From: an uncultured Alphaproteobacteria bacterium
Lineage (GTDB): Bacteria > Pseudomonadota > Alphaproteobacteria > CAAHEQ01 > UBA3637
Direction of reading: 5' to 3'
Assembly (NCBI GenBank): GCA_944392795.1
Contig: CALXXX010000032.1
Coordinates: forward strand, 1 to 46,113
Length of the DNA stretch: 46,113 bases
The position numbers and the translations under genes are program-made. Of this stretch, positions 35,001 to 43,353 are shown one piece after another (the first letter of the stretch is position 1; every line of letters begins with the position of its first letter). Under the pieces are notes generated by a model. The model searched no databases and had not been told where the DNA came from. It saw only the letters and a list, made by a program, of their open reading frames with translations.

Positions 35001-36076
35001 TTGTATTGTCGTTTATCTCGCGTTAGCTTTAAAGCATGAGCGTTGATTGCTATGTGGGGTTTGTTAGGTGCTTCTTGAAGCGAAGAAGATACCCCTCTTA
35101 ATTCTTTTAAGCTTATTTTTGAAGACAATTGAGAAACATTTGATTTAGAACGAACATGGTTCAGCTTATTTTTAATTGCTTGCCATTGCTTAAAATCTTG
35201 TAATTTTGTTTCCATGGCAGAAACAATTTGTGGGCAATTACCTTCAGCCATTTGAATATTTGTAGCACACCAAGATAAATATTTATTTTCAACATCATGA
35301 AGATTAACAGCTTGCGGAGAAATCTTATTATATTGCTCAATAACCTTGGAACATAAATTTTTGTCAAAATCAAATATTTTATAAAAATCACTGCTTCTAT
35401 TTGCAATTCCGCACATCCCAAAATCGAAAATTCCTTGTAAAATATGTTGTTTATTTAAATCTACACCAACATTACCAGCATGCAAATCATTGTGACAGCA
35501 TACTGAATCTTCAGTTAAATTAACGTCTGTATGAAGAGATAAGCCATAGCGTCCAAGAGTATTTTGAACTTCTGGTGAACCATCGAAATTTAAATCTTTT
35601 CTATCTGGAAGATTTACCTTATCTAGAGGAACATTATGTAACTCTGCTAAAAAAACAGCTAAATCTTTTGCATAAAAATCCTTTTGTCCATCAGATAAAT
35701 TATTGAAATCGCTTTTTGTAAGTTTATGTCCTTTAATTTTTTGATGGACAGCAAATGGATATTGTGCGTTTACAACAGAAATATTTGATATTTTGGTTTT
35801 TTTAATATAAGGAGAGATGCTTTTAGTTATTTTGCTTTCTACTTTCAGTTCATTTAGCGATTGAGATTCCCCAGCTCTATGTATTTCTTCTTTGGGAAAC
35901 CTTGCAATATATTTATCATCTATGTCCATAACATAAAATTGTCCGGTAGCAGTCAAGAGATTAACAGAAGAGTTTGTTTCTACAATGGGTTTAGATAAAT
36001 TCGCCTGAGATTGCTTGATAGCGGATATAGCAGCATCAACTGAAAAAGTATCATTATTAAAGAAACTGTTATTCAT
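34997..36076 (-). CDS. APH-fold phosphotransferase (aminoglycoside/choline kinase-like)
   Basis: 359 aa. The catalytic loop of the APH/choline kinase family is CCHNDLHAGNVGVD (His195, Asp197, Asn202), followed by the metal-binding FDFG at 217-220. The N-lobe is visible as FYVMDIDDKYIARFPKEE, with HQKIKGHKLTKSDF at the hinge. The C-terminal 70 residues are Ser/Lys-rich and outside the fold. The substrate cannot be read from sequence; resistance, choline/ethanolamine or protein phosphorylation are all possible. ATG 36076 has AAGGG at 8 bases. It is the only intact gene between the tRNA-Thr and the copy of its 3' end. Confidence 0.85.
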   Translation of the reverse strand: MNNSFFNNDTFSVDAAISAIKQSQANLSKPIVETNSSVNLLTATGQFYVMDIDDKYIARFPKEEIHRAGESQSLNELKVESKITKSISPYIKKTKISNISVVNAQYPFAVHQKIKGHKLTKSDFNNLSDGQKDFYAKDLAVFLAELHNVPLDKVNLPDRKDLNFDGSPEVQNTLGRYGLSLHTDVNLTEDSVCCHNDLHAGNVGVDLNKQHILQGIFDFGMCGIANRSSDFYKIFDFDKNLCSKVIEQYNKISPQAVNLHDVENKYLSWCATNIQMAEGNCPQIVSAMETKLQDFKQWQAIKNKLNHVRSKSNVSQLSSKISLKELRGVSSSLQEAPNKPHIAINAHALKLTRDKRQYN

Positions 36077-36224
36077 AAGACTACCCTTATATTAAGTTAA
36101 CATTTTATTATTGTAGCACAAAGAGTTGTATTATTCAAGACATAGTAATATTCCAGTAGCTGATGAATAAATACCTATTTTTTTAAGTGGCTAAATCAAT
36201 CACGCTAAAAGTCTTGTAATACAT

Positions 36225-36250
36225 ACAAAAAAAGCACCTTTAACGGTGCG
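36225..36250 (-). terminator. Terminator of tRNA-Thr
   Basis: GCACC TTTAAC GGTGC hairpin (36234-36249) just past the tRNA 3' end; on the minus strand it is followed by a run of seven T. Confidence 0.7.
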
Positions 36251-36260
36251 TTCTTAAAAA

Positions 36261-36335
36261 TGGTGCCGCTGGTGAGAATCGGACTCACGACCTCTCCCTT
36301 ACCAAGGGAACGCTCTACCACTGAGCCACAGCGGC
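36261..36335 (-). tRNA. tRNA-Thr (GGT)
   Basis: 75 nt with encoded CCA. Acceptor arms GCCGCTG and CAGCGGC pair. The anticodon loop TTGGTAA in a 5-bp stem gives anticodon GGT. T-loop TCCGATT is a little unusual. Its 3' 23 bases are duplicated at 34505. Confidence 0.95.
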
Positions 36336-36348
36336 ACAAGATCTCTTT

Positions 36349-36377
36349 CTTGTAAAAGATTTTCATGATAGTGTCAA
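36349..36377 (-). promoter_or_regulatory. Promoter of tRNA-Thr
   Basis: Minus strand TTGACA, 17 bases, TACAAG, ending 13 bases before the tRNA. The -10 box matches that of the tRNA-Cys promoter. Confidence 0.6.
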
Positions 36378-36402
36378 GGAAAAAATAGGGTCTAAAAATA
36401 TC

Positions 36403-36431
36403 TTGTCATGTAAAAAATCTTCTTTTATTAT
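36403..36431 (+). promoter_or_regulatory. Promoter of the P-type ATPase gene
   Basis: TTGTCA, 17 bases, TATTAT, 24 bases before the start codon, which has AAGGAGAAAG upstream. Confidence 0.6.
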
Positions 36432-36455
36432 ACTCTCAATTTAAGGAGAAAGAGT

Positions 36456-39128
36456 ATGGAAAATAGAAACTATTATGCTTACCAGACGAGTTTTGTTATA
36501 GAGAAATTTCATTCCGATTTACAAAAAGGTTTAACATCTGCTCAGGCAACTAAGGCACTACAAAAATATGGACCTAATGTCATCACGCCAAAGAAGGGGA
36601 AAAGTGCTTTATTGCGTTTTTGGCTTCAGATACACCAACCCTTGATTTATGTTTTACTTTTTTCAGCGACGTTTGCTTTGTTTTTGGGAGAATATGTTGA
36701 TGCTTCTGTTATTTACGGTGTCGTATTGGTGAATGCGATTATGGGTTTTTTTCAAGAGGATAAGGCTTTGAAGGCATTAGATTCTCTGAGTAAAAGTATT
36801 ACTATTCAAACACAAGTCATTCGTAATGGAGAAATCGAACAAATTGATGCTCAAAATTTAGTTCCAGGAGATATCATTATTTTACATTCAGGAGATAAAG
36901 TTCCTGCGGATGTTCGTTTGCTTGAAGTTCATGATTTAAAAGTAGATGAATCTGCTTTGACGGGTGAATCTGTTCCGGTTGAGAAAAAAATAAATGTCTT
37001 AGCAGAACAAACACCATTGGCAGATAGATTAAATATGGCATATGCTTCTACGTTGGTAACATTCGGTAGTGCTAAAGCATTAGTTGTCGAGACAGGAGAT
37101 CATACAGAAATTGGTAAAATTTCAAAGTTAATAGCTAATGCTCAAGACTTGAAAACGCCTTTAACCGAAAAAATAGACGCGTTTAGTAATAAGTTGCTAT
37201 GGTTGATTGTTGTTATGTCTATTGTTTCTTTTGGGGTCGGTATTTATAAAGGAATGGATTTTGCTAATACATTTATGGCTGCAGTTGCGATGGCTGTTGC
37301 AGCTATTCCAGAAGGTCTTCCAGCCGCTTTAACGATTATTTTAGCTATTGGTGTAAATCGAATGCTTAAGCATAATGCGATCGTTCGTAAATTGCCAGCA
37401 GTAGAAACTTTGGGCAGTACGACTATAATTTGTTCTGATAAAACGGGTACTCTTACAGAAAATAAAATGACAGTTCAGAAGTTATTTGTTGCTGGTCAGG
37501 AGTATACTGTTAGTGGTAATGGATATTCTTTGAAAGGTAATTTTGCTCCTGATAGTATGAATGAAGCTTTGCGGCAGTGTTTACTATGTGGTATCTTGTG
37601 TAGTGATGCTTCGTTAAAAAATGAAGAAGGTAAAGTGAAGCCTTCCGGAGATCCAACAGAAATTGCCTTATTGGTTTCCGCAGCGAAGAAAGGATTAAAT
37701 GCATGGGAAGTTCGTCCACAAAATCCTTGCATAGATGAAATTCCTTTTGAATCTGATTATCAATATATGGCTTGTTTACGTTCTGATAAAAGCTTGTATG
37801 TAAAAGGAGCTGCTGAAGCTATATTGCCTTACTGTAAGGAGCAGATGAATGCTGATGGTAGTTTATCTCTTTTAGATAAGTCAGTTATTTTATCTCAAAT
37901 AGAAAGCTTTGCTAAACAGGGATTACGCGTTTTAGGATTTGCTGTTCGGCAAAAGTTTTTAAAAAAGTCTATAACACATGAAGATGTTCATGAAAAACTT
38001 GTTTTTATCGGGCTTCAAGCAATGATTGACCCCCCCCGTTCAGAGGCCATTCGAGCTATTGCTGCTTGTCATACAGCCGGTATTCGTATTAAAATGATAA
38101 CTGGCGATCATGTTATTACAGCACGAGCCATTGCTGCAGCAATGAACTTGCATGGGAAAGGGCAGTCTCAAGAGCCTGTTGTTATGAATGGAACAGAGAT
38201 CAGCAAGTTGTCTGACATAGAACTAAAGAAAGTAGCTCAAGAGACAGATGTTTTTGCTCGTGTGACTCCTGAAGATAAGCTCCGACTTGTGCGTGCGTTG
38301 CAAAAAACACATAATATTGTTGCAATGACAGGCGATGGCGTCAATGATGCTCCGGCTTTAAAGCAAGCTAATATAGGGATAGCCATGGGAAAAAATGGAA
38401 CAGATGTTGCAAAGGAAGCTGCGGCTATTGTCTTGGTGGATGATAATTTTGCAACAATAGAAAAAGCTGTGGAGCAAGGAAGAGGTGTTTTTGATAATTT
38501 AGTGAAGTTTATTCTGTGGACTTTGCCTGTTAGTTTTGCTGAGGCTTTAATAGTTATGTTAGCTATTTTCTTTAATCTTCAAGTACCAATTTCTCCGGTA
38601 CAAATTTTATGGATTAATATGGTGACAACAATTTTATTAGGCGCAATGTTTTCTTTTGAACCGGTGGAAAAAGATATTATGTCGCGTCCTCCAAGGAAAC
38701 CAGAAGCTCCTATTGTTTCTATCCCTTCTTTGTGTAGGATGGTCACCATTATGTGTTTGATAACAGCTTTATGTTTTGCTGCTTTTGACATAACATCTGA
38801 AACATATTCTTACCGTTTATCTCAAACGGTTATCGTTAACTTGATTGTTGGGTGCGGAATAGTTTATATGTTTTCTTGTAGATCATTTAAGAAATCGATT
38901 TTTCAGCTTCAATTATTCGGTAATAGATGGATGATTTGGGGCGCATTAGGGATGATTATATTACAGTTTTTGTTTACATATGTTCCGTTATTTAACTATT
39001 TGTTTAAAACAGAAGCATTGAATAGTGAAAACTGGATAGTTGTTTTGAGTGGTAGCTTCTTTTTATTACTATACCTTGAAATTGAAAAGCTTTGTTGGAG
39101 ACTTTTTGGAAAAGAAAAAATGATATAA
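36456..39128 (+). CDS. Cation-transporting P-type ATPase (P2 type)
   Basis: 890 aa, normal length for SERCA/PMCA-like bacterial pumps. Order of elements: cation-ATPase N-terminal domain ([17 protein letters not shown]); TM1-2; actuator domain with [16 protein letters not shown]3-4 with the ion-binding [20 protein letters not shown]; phosphorylation motif [14 protein letters not shown] (Asp328); nucleotide-binding domain with [11 protein letters not shown]; hinge [21 protein letters not shown]-terminal TM5-10 with [24 protein letters not shown] in TM4 is typical of calcium-type pumps, but manganese, sodium or potassium cannot be excluded. Convergent with the flavin reductase gene, 10 bases away. 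Confidence 0.94.
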   Translation: MENRNYYAYQTSFVIEKFHSDLQKGLTSAQATKALQKYGPNVITPKKGKSALLRFWLQIHQPLIYVLLFSATFALFLGEYVDASVIYGVVLVNAIMGFFQEDKALKALDSLSKSITIQTQVIRNGEIEQIDAQNLVPGDIIILHSGDKVPADVRLLEVHDLKVDESALTGESVPVEKKINVLAEQTPLADRLNMAYASTLVTFGSAKALVVETGDHTEIGKISKLIANAQDLKTPLTEKIDAFSNKLLWLIVVMSIVSFGVGIYKGMDFANTFMAAVAMAVAAIPEGLPAALTIILAIGVNRMLKHNAIVRKLPAVETLGSTTIICSDKTGTLTENKMTVQKLFVAGQEYTVSGNGYSLKGNFAPDSMNEALRQCLLCGILCSDASLKNEEGKVKPSGDPTEIALLVSAAKKGLNAWEVRPQNPCIDEIPFESDYQYMACLRSDKSLYVKGAAEAILPYCKEQMNADGSLSLLDKSVILSQIESFAKQGLRVLGFAVRQKFLKKSITHEDVHEKLVFIGLQAMIDPPRSEAIRAIAACHTAGIRIKMITGDHVITARAIAAAMNLHGKGQSQEPVVMNGTEISKLSDIELKKVAQETDVFARVTPEDKLRLVRALQKTHNIVAMTGDGVNDAPALKQANIGIAMGKNGTDVAKEAAAIVLVDDNFATIEKAVEQGRGVFDNLVKFILWTLPVSFAEALIVMLAIFFNLQVPISPVQILWINMVTTILLGAMFSFEPVEKDIMSRPPRKPEAPIVSIPSLCRMVTIMCLITALCFAAFDITSETYSYRLSQTVIVNLIVGCGIVYMFSCRSFKKSIFQLQLFGNRWMIWGALGMIILQFLFTYVPLFNYLFKTEALNSENWIVVLSGSFFLLLYLEIEKLCWRLFGKEKMI

Positions 39129-39138
39129 AAAGTTCTTT

Positions 39139-39768
39139 TTATTTCTTTTTTCTACTTACTGCTCTTTTCCGAGTCTGAGTTAAAGGAGGTTTATAGTATG
39201 GATTTTTTCTTTTTCCTTCTACGGAAAAACCGAATTTTCCAAGTTTTTTTCCTAAGGTAAAGTAAAAGCCATGCACATAAGCCAACAATCCGGCTTTTTC
39301 AAGTAAAAGAGCACCTTTTTTGTCTAAATAAGTATCATCAACGGAAACACCTTTAATTTCGGCTAAGAACATATCATGAGTTTCGAAGTGTTGAATATTT
39401 ACAACTTTACATTCAATAGAAACAGGTGCTTCTTGGATTTGAGGAGCAGAAATATGCTTACTAAGAGCCGGAGTAATACCACATGTTTTAAACTTATCAA
39501 TTTTTTTTCCGGATTTAACGCCACACCAGTCTGTTATAGCAGCAAGTGGTAAATTAGGTAAATTGATAACAAATTCTCGAGTTTGAGTAATGAGTTCATG
39601 TGAATAGCGAGAGGGCCTGATGGACACATATGTCATAGGGGGATCAGAGTTAATAATACCAGTCCATGCTGCCGTCATTACATTCGGTTTGTCAATCGTG
39701 CCACAAGAAATAAGAGCAGGGGGAATAGGAGCTAAAAGAGTTCCGGCTTTCCAATGAATTTTTGTCAT
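39139..39768 (-). CDS. Flavin reductase-family protein (FMN split barrel)
   Basis: 209 aa. The flavin-binding split-barrel family (flavoredoxin-like) is recognised from MTAAWTGIINSDPPMTYVSI, RPSRYSHELITQTREFVINL, CKVVNIQHFETHDMFLAEIK and VDDTYLDKKGALLLEKAG. Members bind FMN and act in electron transfer or flavin reduction, often in anaerobes. The C-terminal 25 residues are strongly basic (TQTRKRAVSRKKK). It lies 10 bases upstream of its convergent neighbour's end and just downstream of the outer-membrane barrel gene on the same strand, with which it may be transcribed. Confidence 0.9.
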   Translation of the reverse strand: MTKIHWKAGTLLAPIPPALISCGTIDKPNVMTAAWTGIINSDPPMTYVSIRPSRYSHELITQTREFVINLPNLPLAAITDWCGVKSGKKIDKFKTCGITPALSKHISAPQIQEAPVSIECKVVNIQHFETHDMFLAEIKGVSVDDTYLDKKGALLLEKAGLLAYVHGFYFTLGKKLGKFGFSVEGKRKNPYYKPPLTQTRKRAVSRKKK

Positions 39769-39778
39769 TTTGACCTCT

Positions 39779-40564
39779 TTAAAAAGTAGTTTTTACTTGT
39801 ATTCGAATGGAGTGACCTTTGCCATGAGCATTGTTTTTCCCAATATCTTGAAAAGTATAAGAATATCCTCCGCCCAAAGCAAGCCAGTCTGTTAGAAATG
39901 TATATAAGTCAGCTGTTGCATATAATTTTTTAGATTTCCATAGTTTATCATAGTTATAATGAAATGTTGCATCAACAGCGATTATATCTTTGAAGTTTTT
40001 ATAGAGGCCTCCCATAAGATCATATTTTGGATTGTTGTCTGCGAATTTATGTTGAAAGAGAGGAAATTCTGCTGTTGCTCCAATATAAGGAAGAATTAAT
40101 TTTAAGTCATATCCCGCTCTTAAATGAAGATTGAATGCTTTATAGGCGCCCCCATTGTGATGTGTTTCCTTTTGTAAATATGAAAGGCGCGTTTGAAGAT
40201 AAGTTGTTTCTGTTTTGAATAAATCATAAGTTGCTCCTAAATACCAATTGATATTTGTATCCTCTCTGTCAGTTGAATTTGCCTCGTCGTATTTGAGTCG
40301 ATTCCATGTATTAGAGATGGTCATATCAATAGCAACCTTAGGCGCAATTCCATAGCTGAAAGCTTGAGAAACAATAAAATCTCGCGTTCGATAGTTTTGA
40401 TAGCCGTTAATCATATCTTTAATATGAGATTTTTCCCATGAAAAGGTTGTCGTAGAAGTTGTTGTTCCTTGTGGAGATAAATAAAACGGGTGCACTGTTT
40501 CCAAAGCCAAAGCTTTAAAAGAGCAACCGAGCAAGAGTAAACTGAATAAAAAAAGCTTTTTCAT
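39779..40564 (-). CDS. Outer-membrane beta-barrel protein
   Basis: 261 aa from the ATG at 40564, which stands 7 bases after AAAGGAG; two earlier in-frame starts are too close to or beyond it. Signal peptide MKKLFLFSLLLLGCSFKALA; cleavage after ALA is most likely, though LLGC could also serve as a lipobox. The mature part alternates aromatic residues in beta strands (NWYLGATYDLFKTETTYLQT, YATADLYTFLTDWLALGGGY) and ends in Phe (IRIQVKTTF), as outer-membrane barrels do. No specific family recognised. Transport, adhesion or a structural role are open. Confidence 0.8.
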   Translation of the reverse strand: MKKLFLFSLLLLGCSFKALALETVHPFYLSPQGTTTSTTTFSWEKSHIKDMINGYQNYRTRDFIVSQAFSYGIAPKVAIDMTISNTWNRLKYDEANSTDREDTNINWYLGATYDLFKTETTYLQTRLSYLQKETHHNGGAYKAFNLHLRAGYDLKLILPYIGATAEFPLFQHKFADNNPKYDLMGGLYKNFKDIIAVDATFHYNYDKLWKSKKLYATADLYTFLTDWLALGGGYSYTFQDIGKNNAHGKGHSIRIQVKTTF

Positions 40565-40672
40565 AGCCATCTCCTTTGGAAACAGCCTAGAAGAGAAAGT
40601 TAAAAAAATCAATAAAAACTTTATTTCTGTTTTGGGGGAGAGCTTAAAGTATATAAAATAGGAAAATAATCC

Positions 40673-40701
40673 TTGACATTGAATTAAAAATCACATATAA
40701 G
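40673..40701 (+). promoter_or_regulatory. Strong promoter of the lysis-like cassette
   Basis: TTGACA, 17 bases, TATAAG. Transcription would start near 40708, only a few bases before the terminator hairpin at 40712. Confidence 0.7.
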
Positions 40702-40711
40702 TTAATTGTTA

Positions 40712-40742
40712 AAAGCTCGAGCTATGCTCGGGCTTTTTTTTA
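40712..40742 (+). terminator. Terminator or attenuator directly after the promoter
   Basis: AAAGCTCGAG and CTCGGGCTTT pair over 10 bp (one wobble) around CTATG and are followed by eight T in total. No plus-strand gene ends upstream, so it can only act on transcripts from the promoter at 40673, 20 bases before the first gene's ribosome-binding site. Confidence 0.75.
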
Positions 40743-40760
40743 TATGATAAGGAGGGTAAA

Positions 40761-40934
40761 GTGAAAGAACGTTTTTTAGCATATTTAAAAGAAAATAAGA
40801 AAAAAATCTTAGCATTTGTTGTTGCAGGTATTATTGCGACATTAGGGATTAGTATGTCACAAGAAGCGTCAGATGCCGTTGTAAGTTTATTAGACAGTAT
40901 TTCTAATGCTTTATTTGAAACATCAGTTGCATGA
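40761..40934 (+). CDS. Small one-TM protein, holin-like position
   Basis: 57 aa from a GTG start preceded by AAGGAGG, the best ribosome-binding site in the region. A basic amphipathic N-terminus (KERFLAYLKENKKK) leads to one membrane helix (ILAFVVAGIIATLGISM) and an acidic amphipathic tail (SQEASDAVVSLLDSISNALF). Similar small proteins stand before spanin genes in phages, sometimes annotated as holins, but there is no diagnostic motif. The stop overlaps the next start as ATGA. Confidence 0.65.
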   Translation: MKERFLAYLKENKKKILAFVVAGIIATLGISMSQEASDAVVSLLDSISNALFETSVA

Positions 40935-41125
40935 GTAATAGTATAGTTTGTTTAATGAGTGCTCTTATAGGAGCACTCATTTTTTTTCTGTTAGGGAAAA
41001 AGGTAGGACAGTATGGCGAGCAAAAGAAGACGCAAGAAAAGATATTGGCAGCATTGGAGTTATCTCATCATTTTGATAATTTGGATGATACTAAGCTTAA
41101 CCAGTTGCCATCGAAGTATGATTGA
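40931..41125 (+). CDS. i-spanin (Rz)-like inner-membrane protein
   Basis: 64 aa. One N-terminal membrane helix (IVCLMSALIGALIFFLLG) is followed by a short charged coiled coil (KKVGQYGEQKKTQEKILAAL) and a tail LDDTKLNQLPSKYD. Small phage i-spanins have this layout, including the final D-x-L-x-x-L-P-x-x-W/Y motif. The start overlaps the previous stop (ATGA). The next gene begins inside it in another frame and encodes a lipoprotein, the hallmark of Rz/Rz1 pairs, in which the two proteins bridge the membranes and fuse them at lysis. Confidence 0.65.
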   Translation: MSNSIVCLMSALIGALIFFLLGKKVGQYGEQKKTQEKILAALELSHHFDNLDDTKLNQLPSKYD

Positions 41126-41243
41126 AATTCCATTTTGTTTAATTTATCGCCCTGTTTCTGGAACAGGAGAGATTTCTCCGGAAAGGCAGCGTTTAGAGGT
41201 TAAAAGGAATAATTTAAAATATGAGGAGTTATGTGAAAAATGA
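41013..41243 (+). CDS. o-spanin (Rz1)-like lipoprotein
   Basis: 76 aa. It starts 83 bases inside the i-spanin-like gene in a different frame, with AGGA just before its ATG. A basic start (ASKRRRKKR), a hydrophobic helix (SYLIILIIWMILS) and lipobox LTSC (Cys32) give a lipoprotein. The mature 44 residues (CLIYRPVSGTGEISPERQRL ... YEELCEK) resemble the C-x-x-YRP ... N-x-x-Y/W-x-x-LC pattern of small phage o-spanins. The stop overlaps the next start as ATGA. No phage structural genes are in the window, so this is either a remnant or a domesticated cassette. Confidence 0.65.
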   Translation: MASKRRRKKRYWQHWSYLIILIIWMILSLTSCHRSMIEIPFCLIYRPVSGTGEISPERQRLEVKRNNLKYEELCEK

Positions 41244-41824
41244 TAATTTTGTTGATTGCTTTTGAAGCATGGTGGCGTCGATGGTTCGGAGGCGCTTATG
41301 TTGGAGGGGAAAAATGGGAAAATAAATGGTTTAATCGTCGTATAACGCAGCATGCTATCAATTGTGGTGTGATCAGTTTATTTTTAGGCTTATATTTTAA
41401 AATTAGTTTCATTTCTACAATATATAGTGTTGTAATTATTGAGGGTTTGTTCTGGTCTCCGGGACATGGTGCTGGATTTGATATGTCTCGAGCAGGTATT
41501 CCAGAGGATACTTCTCGGTATGCAGAAAAATGGTGGAACAAAATTTGCCAATTTTTAGTACCAGAAAGTGAGTGGTATTGCTTTGGGTACGATTGGCTCT
41601 GGATGATGCTTCGATATACAAGCCCTTGTATCTTGCTTATTCCTATATTTGGTTGTGAAATTTTGTTTATGGGATTATTGGTCGCTCCGATCTATGGTTT
41701 TTGCGCTTCTTTATACGAGAAGATAGATATCAGTTTTTTCCCAAATTGGTTAAATAGCCATAATAAGTTAGCGGAAATTATGATGGGTGGAATTGTCGGG
41801 ACGTTTTTAGGTGGGGTGTTATGA
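41240..41824 (+). CDS. Membrane protein of unknown function in the spanin cassette
   Basis: 194 aa with about four hydrophobic segments: HAINCGVISLFLGLYFKI, IYSVVIIEGLFW, a long one at CILLIPIFGCEILFMGLLVA, and MMGGIVGTFLGGVL at the end. It is rich in Trp (AWWRRWFGGAYVGGEKWENK) and has a conserved-looking loop FWSPGHGAGFDMSRAGIPED. No family recognised. Its start overlaps the o-spanin-like stop and its stop overlaps the start of the NrdD-like gene, both as ATGA, so it is obligately co-translated with them. Confidence 0.75.
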   Translation: MIILLIAFEAWWRRWFGGAYVGGEKWENKWFNRRITQHAINCGVISLFLGLYFKISFISTIYSVVIIEGLFWSPGHGAGFDMSRAGIPEDTSRYAEKWWNKICQFLVPESEWYCFGYDWLWMMLRYTSPCILLIPIFGCEILFMGLLVAPIYGFCASLYEKIDISFFPNWLNSHNKLAEIMMGGIVGTFLGGVL

Positions 41825-41991
41825 AAAAATATGATAATGTAAAAGTGTTGTTAAAAGATAATGAACGGCAAGCCGTTGAATGTTGGACACGTGTGATGGG
41901 CTATTTTCGTCCTGTTTCTGGTTTTAACAAAGGTAAAGTTTCAGAATATAAAGATAGAAAGTATTTTTCGGAAAAGAAATTTCAATATTAA
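41821..41991 (+). CDS. Stand-alone NrdD-like glycyl-radical domain
   Basis: 56 aa. ECWTRVMGYFRPVSGFNKGK followed by SEYKDRKYF matches the C-terminal end of class III anaerobic ribonucleotide reductases of the CEVYSRVVGYLRPVxxWNxGK type, where the Gly in RVxGY carries the radical. Only the radical loop and tail are present; the catalytic barrel and the CxxC zinc site are absent. It may complement a large subunit elsewhere, as the spare-part protein GrcA does for pyruvate formate-lyase, or be a phage relic. The ATG overlaps the upstream stop (ATGA). Confidence 0.75.
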   Translation: MKKYDNVKVLLKDNERQAVECWTRVMGYFRPVSGFNKGKVSEYKDRKYFSEKKFQY

Positions 41992-42106
41992 AAAAAACTA
42001 ATGAGTTTTACCTTGGATGAGTATATCATTTTTTAAAAAGCTAAGAATGGATTCACGCGCCAACTTGATAATTTAAACATGTTGACATGATGTATATTTT
42101 TATGTA

Positions 42107-42123
42107 CACCTCTCATAGAGGTG
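42107..42123 (+). promoter_or_regulatory. Hairpin that sequesters the ribosome-binding site
   Basis: CACCTCT CAT AGAGGTG is a perfect 7-bp stem with a 3-base loop. Its 3' arm contains the AGAGGTG Shine-Dalgarno 5 bases before the ATG at 42129, so translation would be blocked when the stem is closed. Confidence 0.55.
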
Positions 42124-42128
42124 CGACC

Positions 42129-43184
42129 ATGAATCAAATAAAACAAGCCTTAGAACGACTAAAAAAAGAGGCTTATAAAAAATATAAAACGGAAGATAAA
42201 CCAACCAAAAAAGAATCAATATTTTATTTCGGACGTTGTGTTTCGTACTCATTAAAACTTATTTTAAAAGAGAAAGAAATTATTACGTTTGCTCTTTTAC
42301 AACTCATTTGTATAGGTTTAGGATATTATTTATGGGTCCAAATGCTAGATTGGATTCCTGAAGAAGTTTGGGAAAGTACAAAAAATTCAGACAGTGGTTC
42401 TCCTGCTGATTTGATTCTATTAGTATGGTCCTTTATTTGTGTTGGTATAACAGCATATCCTTTGGGATTATTAACGGCGTGTATGGGAGCTGCTCATTTT
42501 TTACATGAAAAAGGGGAAGAATCTACAATAGCCAAATGTTTTCGAATTGTTTTACCAAAAGCGTGGTCTATTTGGACCTTTAGTTGGATTGATGGCTGGT
42601 GGACAGTTAATAGAATTTTGGAACGCTTACCAAAAAAAGAAGATAAAGTTCCTGTATCACAAAAATTATTGGATGAATCAATTTATCAAGCATGGAAAAT
42701 TGCTTCTCTTGGGTTTTTGCCTGCTTTAATTATAGGACGTGGAGTTATGGATAGTTGTAAAGACTCTTTAGGCGTTCTAAAAACGCATTTTAAAGCTATC
42801 TGTCAGTTAAGAATAGCATACTCTGTTATTTGTTGGTTTTTTGGAGTTGGATCTTATGTGGGATGTATATTTATGGCTCCTTACATTGTTTCTCATATGT
42901 CCACAGATAACGATATGTATATATTTTATATGTTAGCTGGAATTCCTATGTTGATAGCATTATTTTTTATCCAGGTATTTTTCAGACCTATTTATATTTT
43001 ATCAGCATGTCGTATTTATTCCCTTTATGTACGTGAAAATAATATTCCTGTCACTCTGCCAAACGTTTCCAAATTTTCAAGTACACTTATTGCTTTTATT
43101 GTACTACTTTTAATCGTTGGTACAGTATTTTTGTACAGAGACATATTGGGGATTACGCAGCTTTTGTCAATACCATACAAGTAA
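42129..43184 (+). CDS. Polytopic membrane protein of unknown function
   Basis: 351 aa from the ATG at 42129, which has a ribosome-binding site (AGAGGTG) inside a hairpin; an in-frame ATG at 42087 lacks one. A cytoplasmic N-terminus of about 50 residues is followed by five to six membrane helices (TFALLQLICIGLGYYLWV, LILLVWSFICVGITAYPLGL, GSYVGCIFMAPYIV, FYMLAGIPMLIALFFIQVFF, FSSTLIAFIVLLLIVGTVFL). The soluble loop after the second helix contains WTFSWIDGWWTVNRILERLP. It resembles DUF6159-type membrane proteins in general layout; I am not sure of the family. It may be read from the upstream cassette or alone. Confidence 0.75.
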   Translation: MNQIKQALERLKKEAYKKYKTEDKPTKKESIFYFGRCVSYSLKLILKEKEIITFALLQLICIGLGYYLWVQMLDWIPEEVWESTKNSDSGSPADLILLVWSFICVGITAYPLGLLTACMGAAHFLHEKGEESTIAKCFRIVLPKAWSIWTFSWIDGWWTVNRILERLPKKEDKVPVSQKLLDESIYQAWKIASLGFLPALIIGRGVMDSCKDSLGVLKTHFKAICQLRIAYSVICWFFGVGSYVGCIFMAPYIVSHMSTDNDMYIFYMLAGIPMLIALFFIQVFFRPIYILSACRIYSLYVRENNIPVTLPNVSKFSSTLIAFIVLLLIVGTVFLYRDILGITQLLSIPYK

Positions 43185-43353
43185 AAATATAATAGAAAAA
43201 ATTATAAATTTCTGAGATGAGGAAATAACTTCCTAAAAAGATGAGTATTGAAAACAAAGGATGTTTTTGTTTAGGAGTTCGTAAATTTGGAAAAAGGCTT
43301 GTTTTTTGACTTAGAAGGTTCGAACTTACCAGAAGGGTTGTAAATAAAAGAAA

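Noticed and set aside
43311-43335. GGTTCGAAC-like sequence resembling a tRNA T-loop
   Set aside because: No acceptor stem, anticodon arm or D-arm can be folded around it on either strand.
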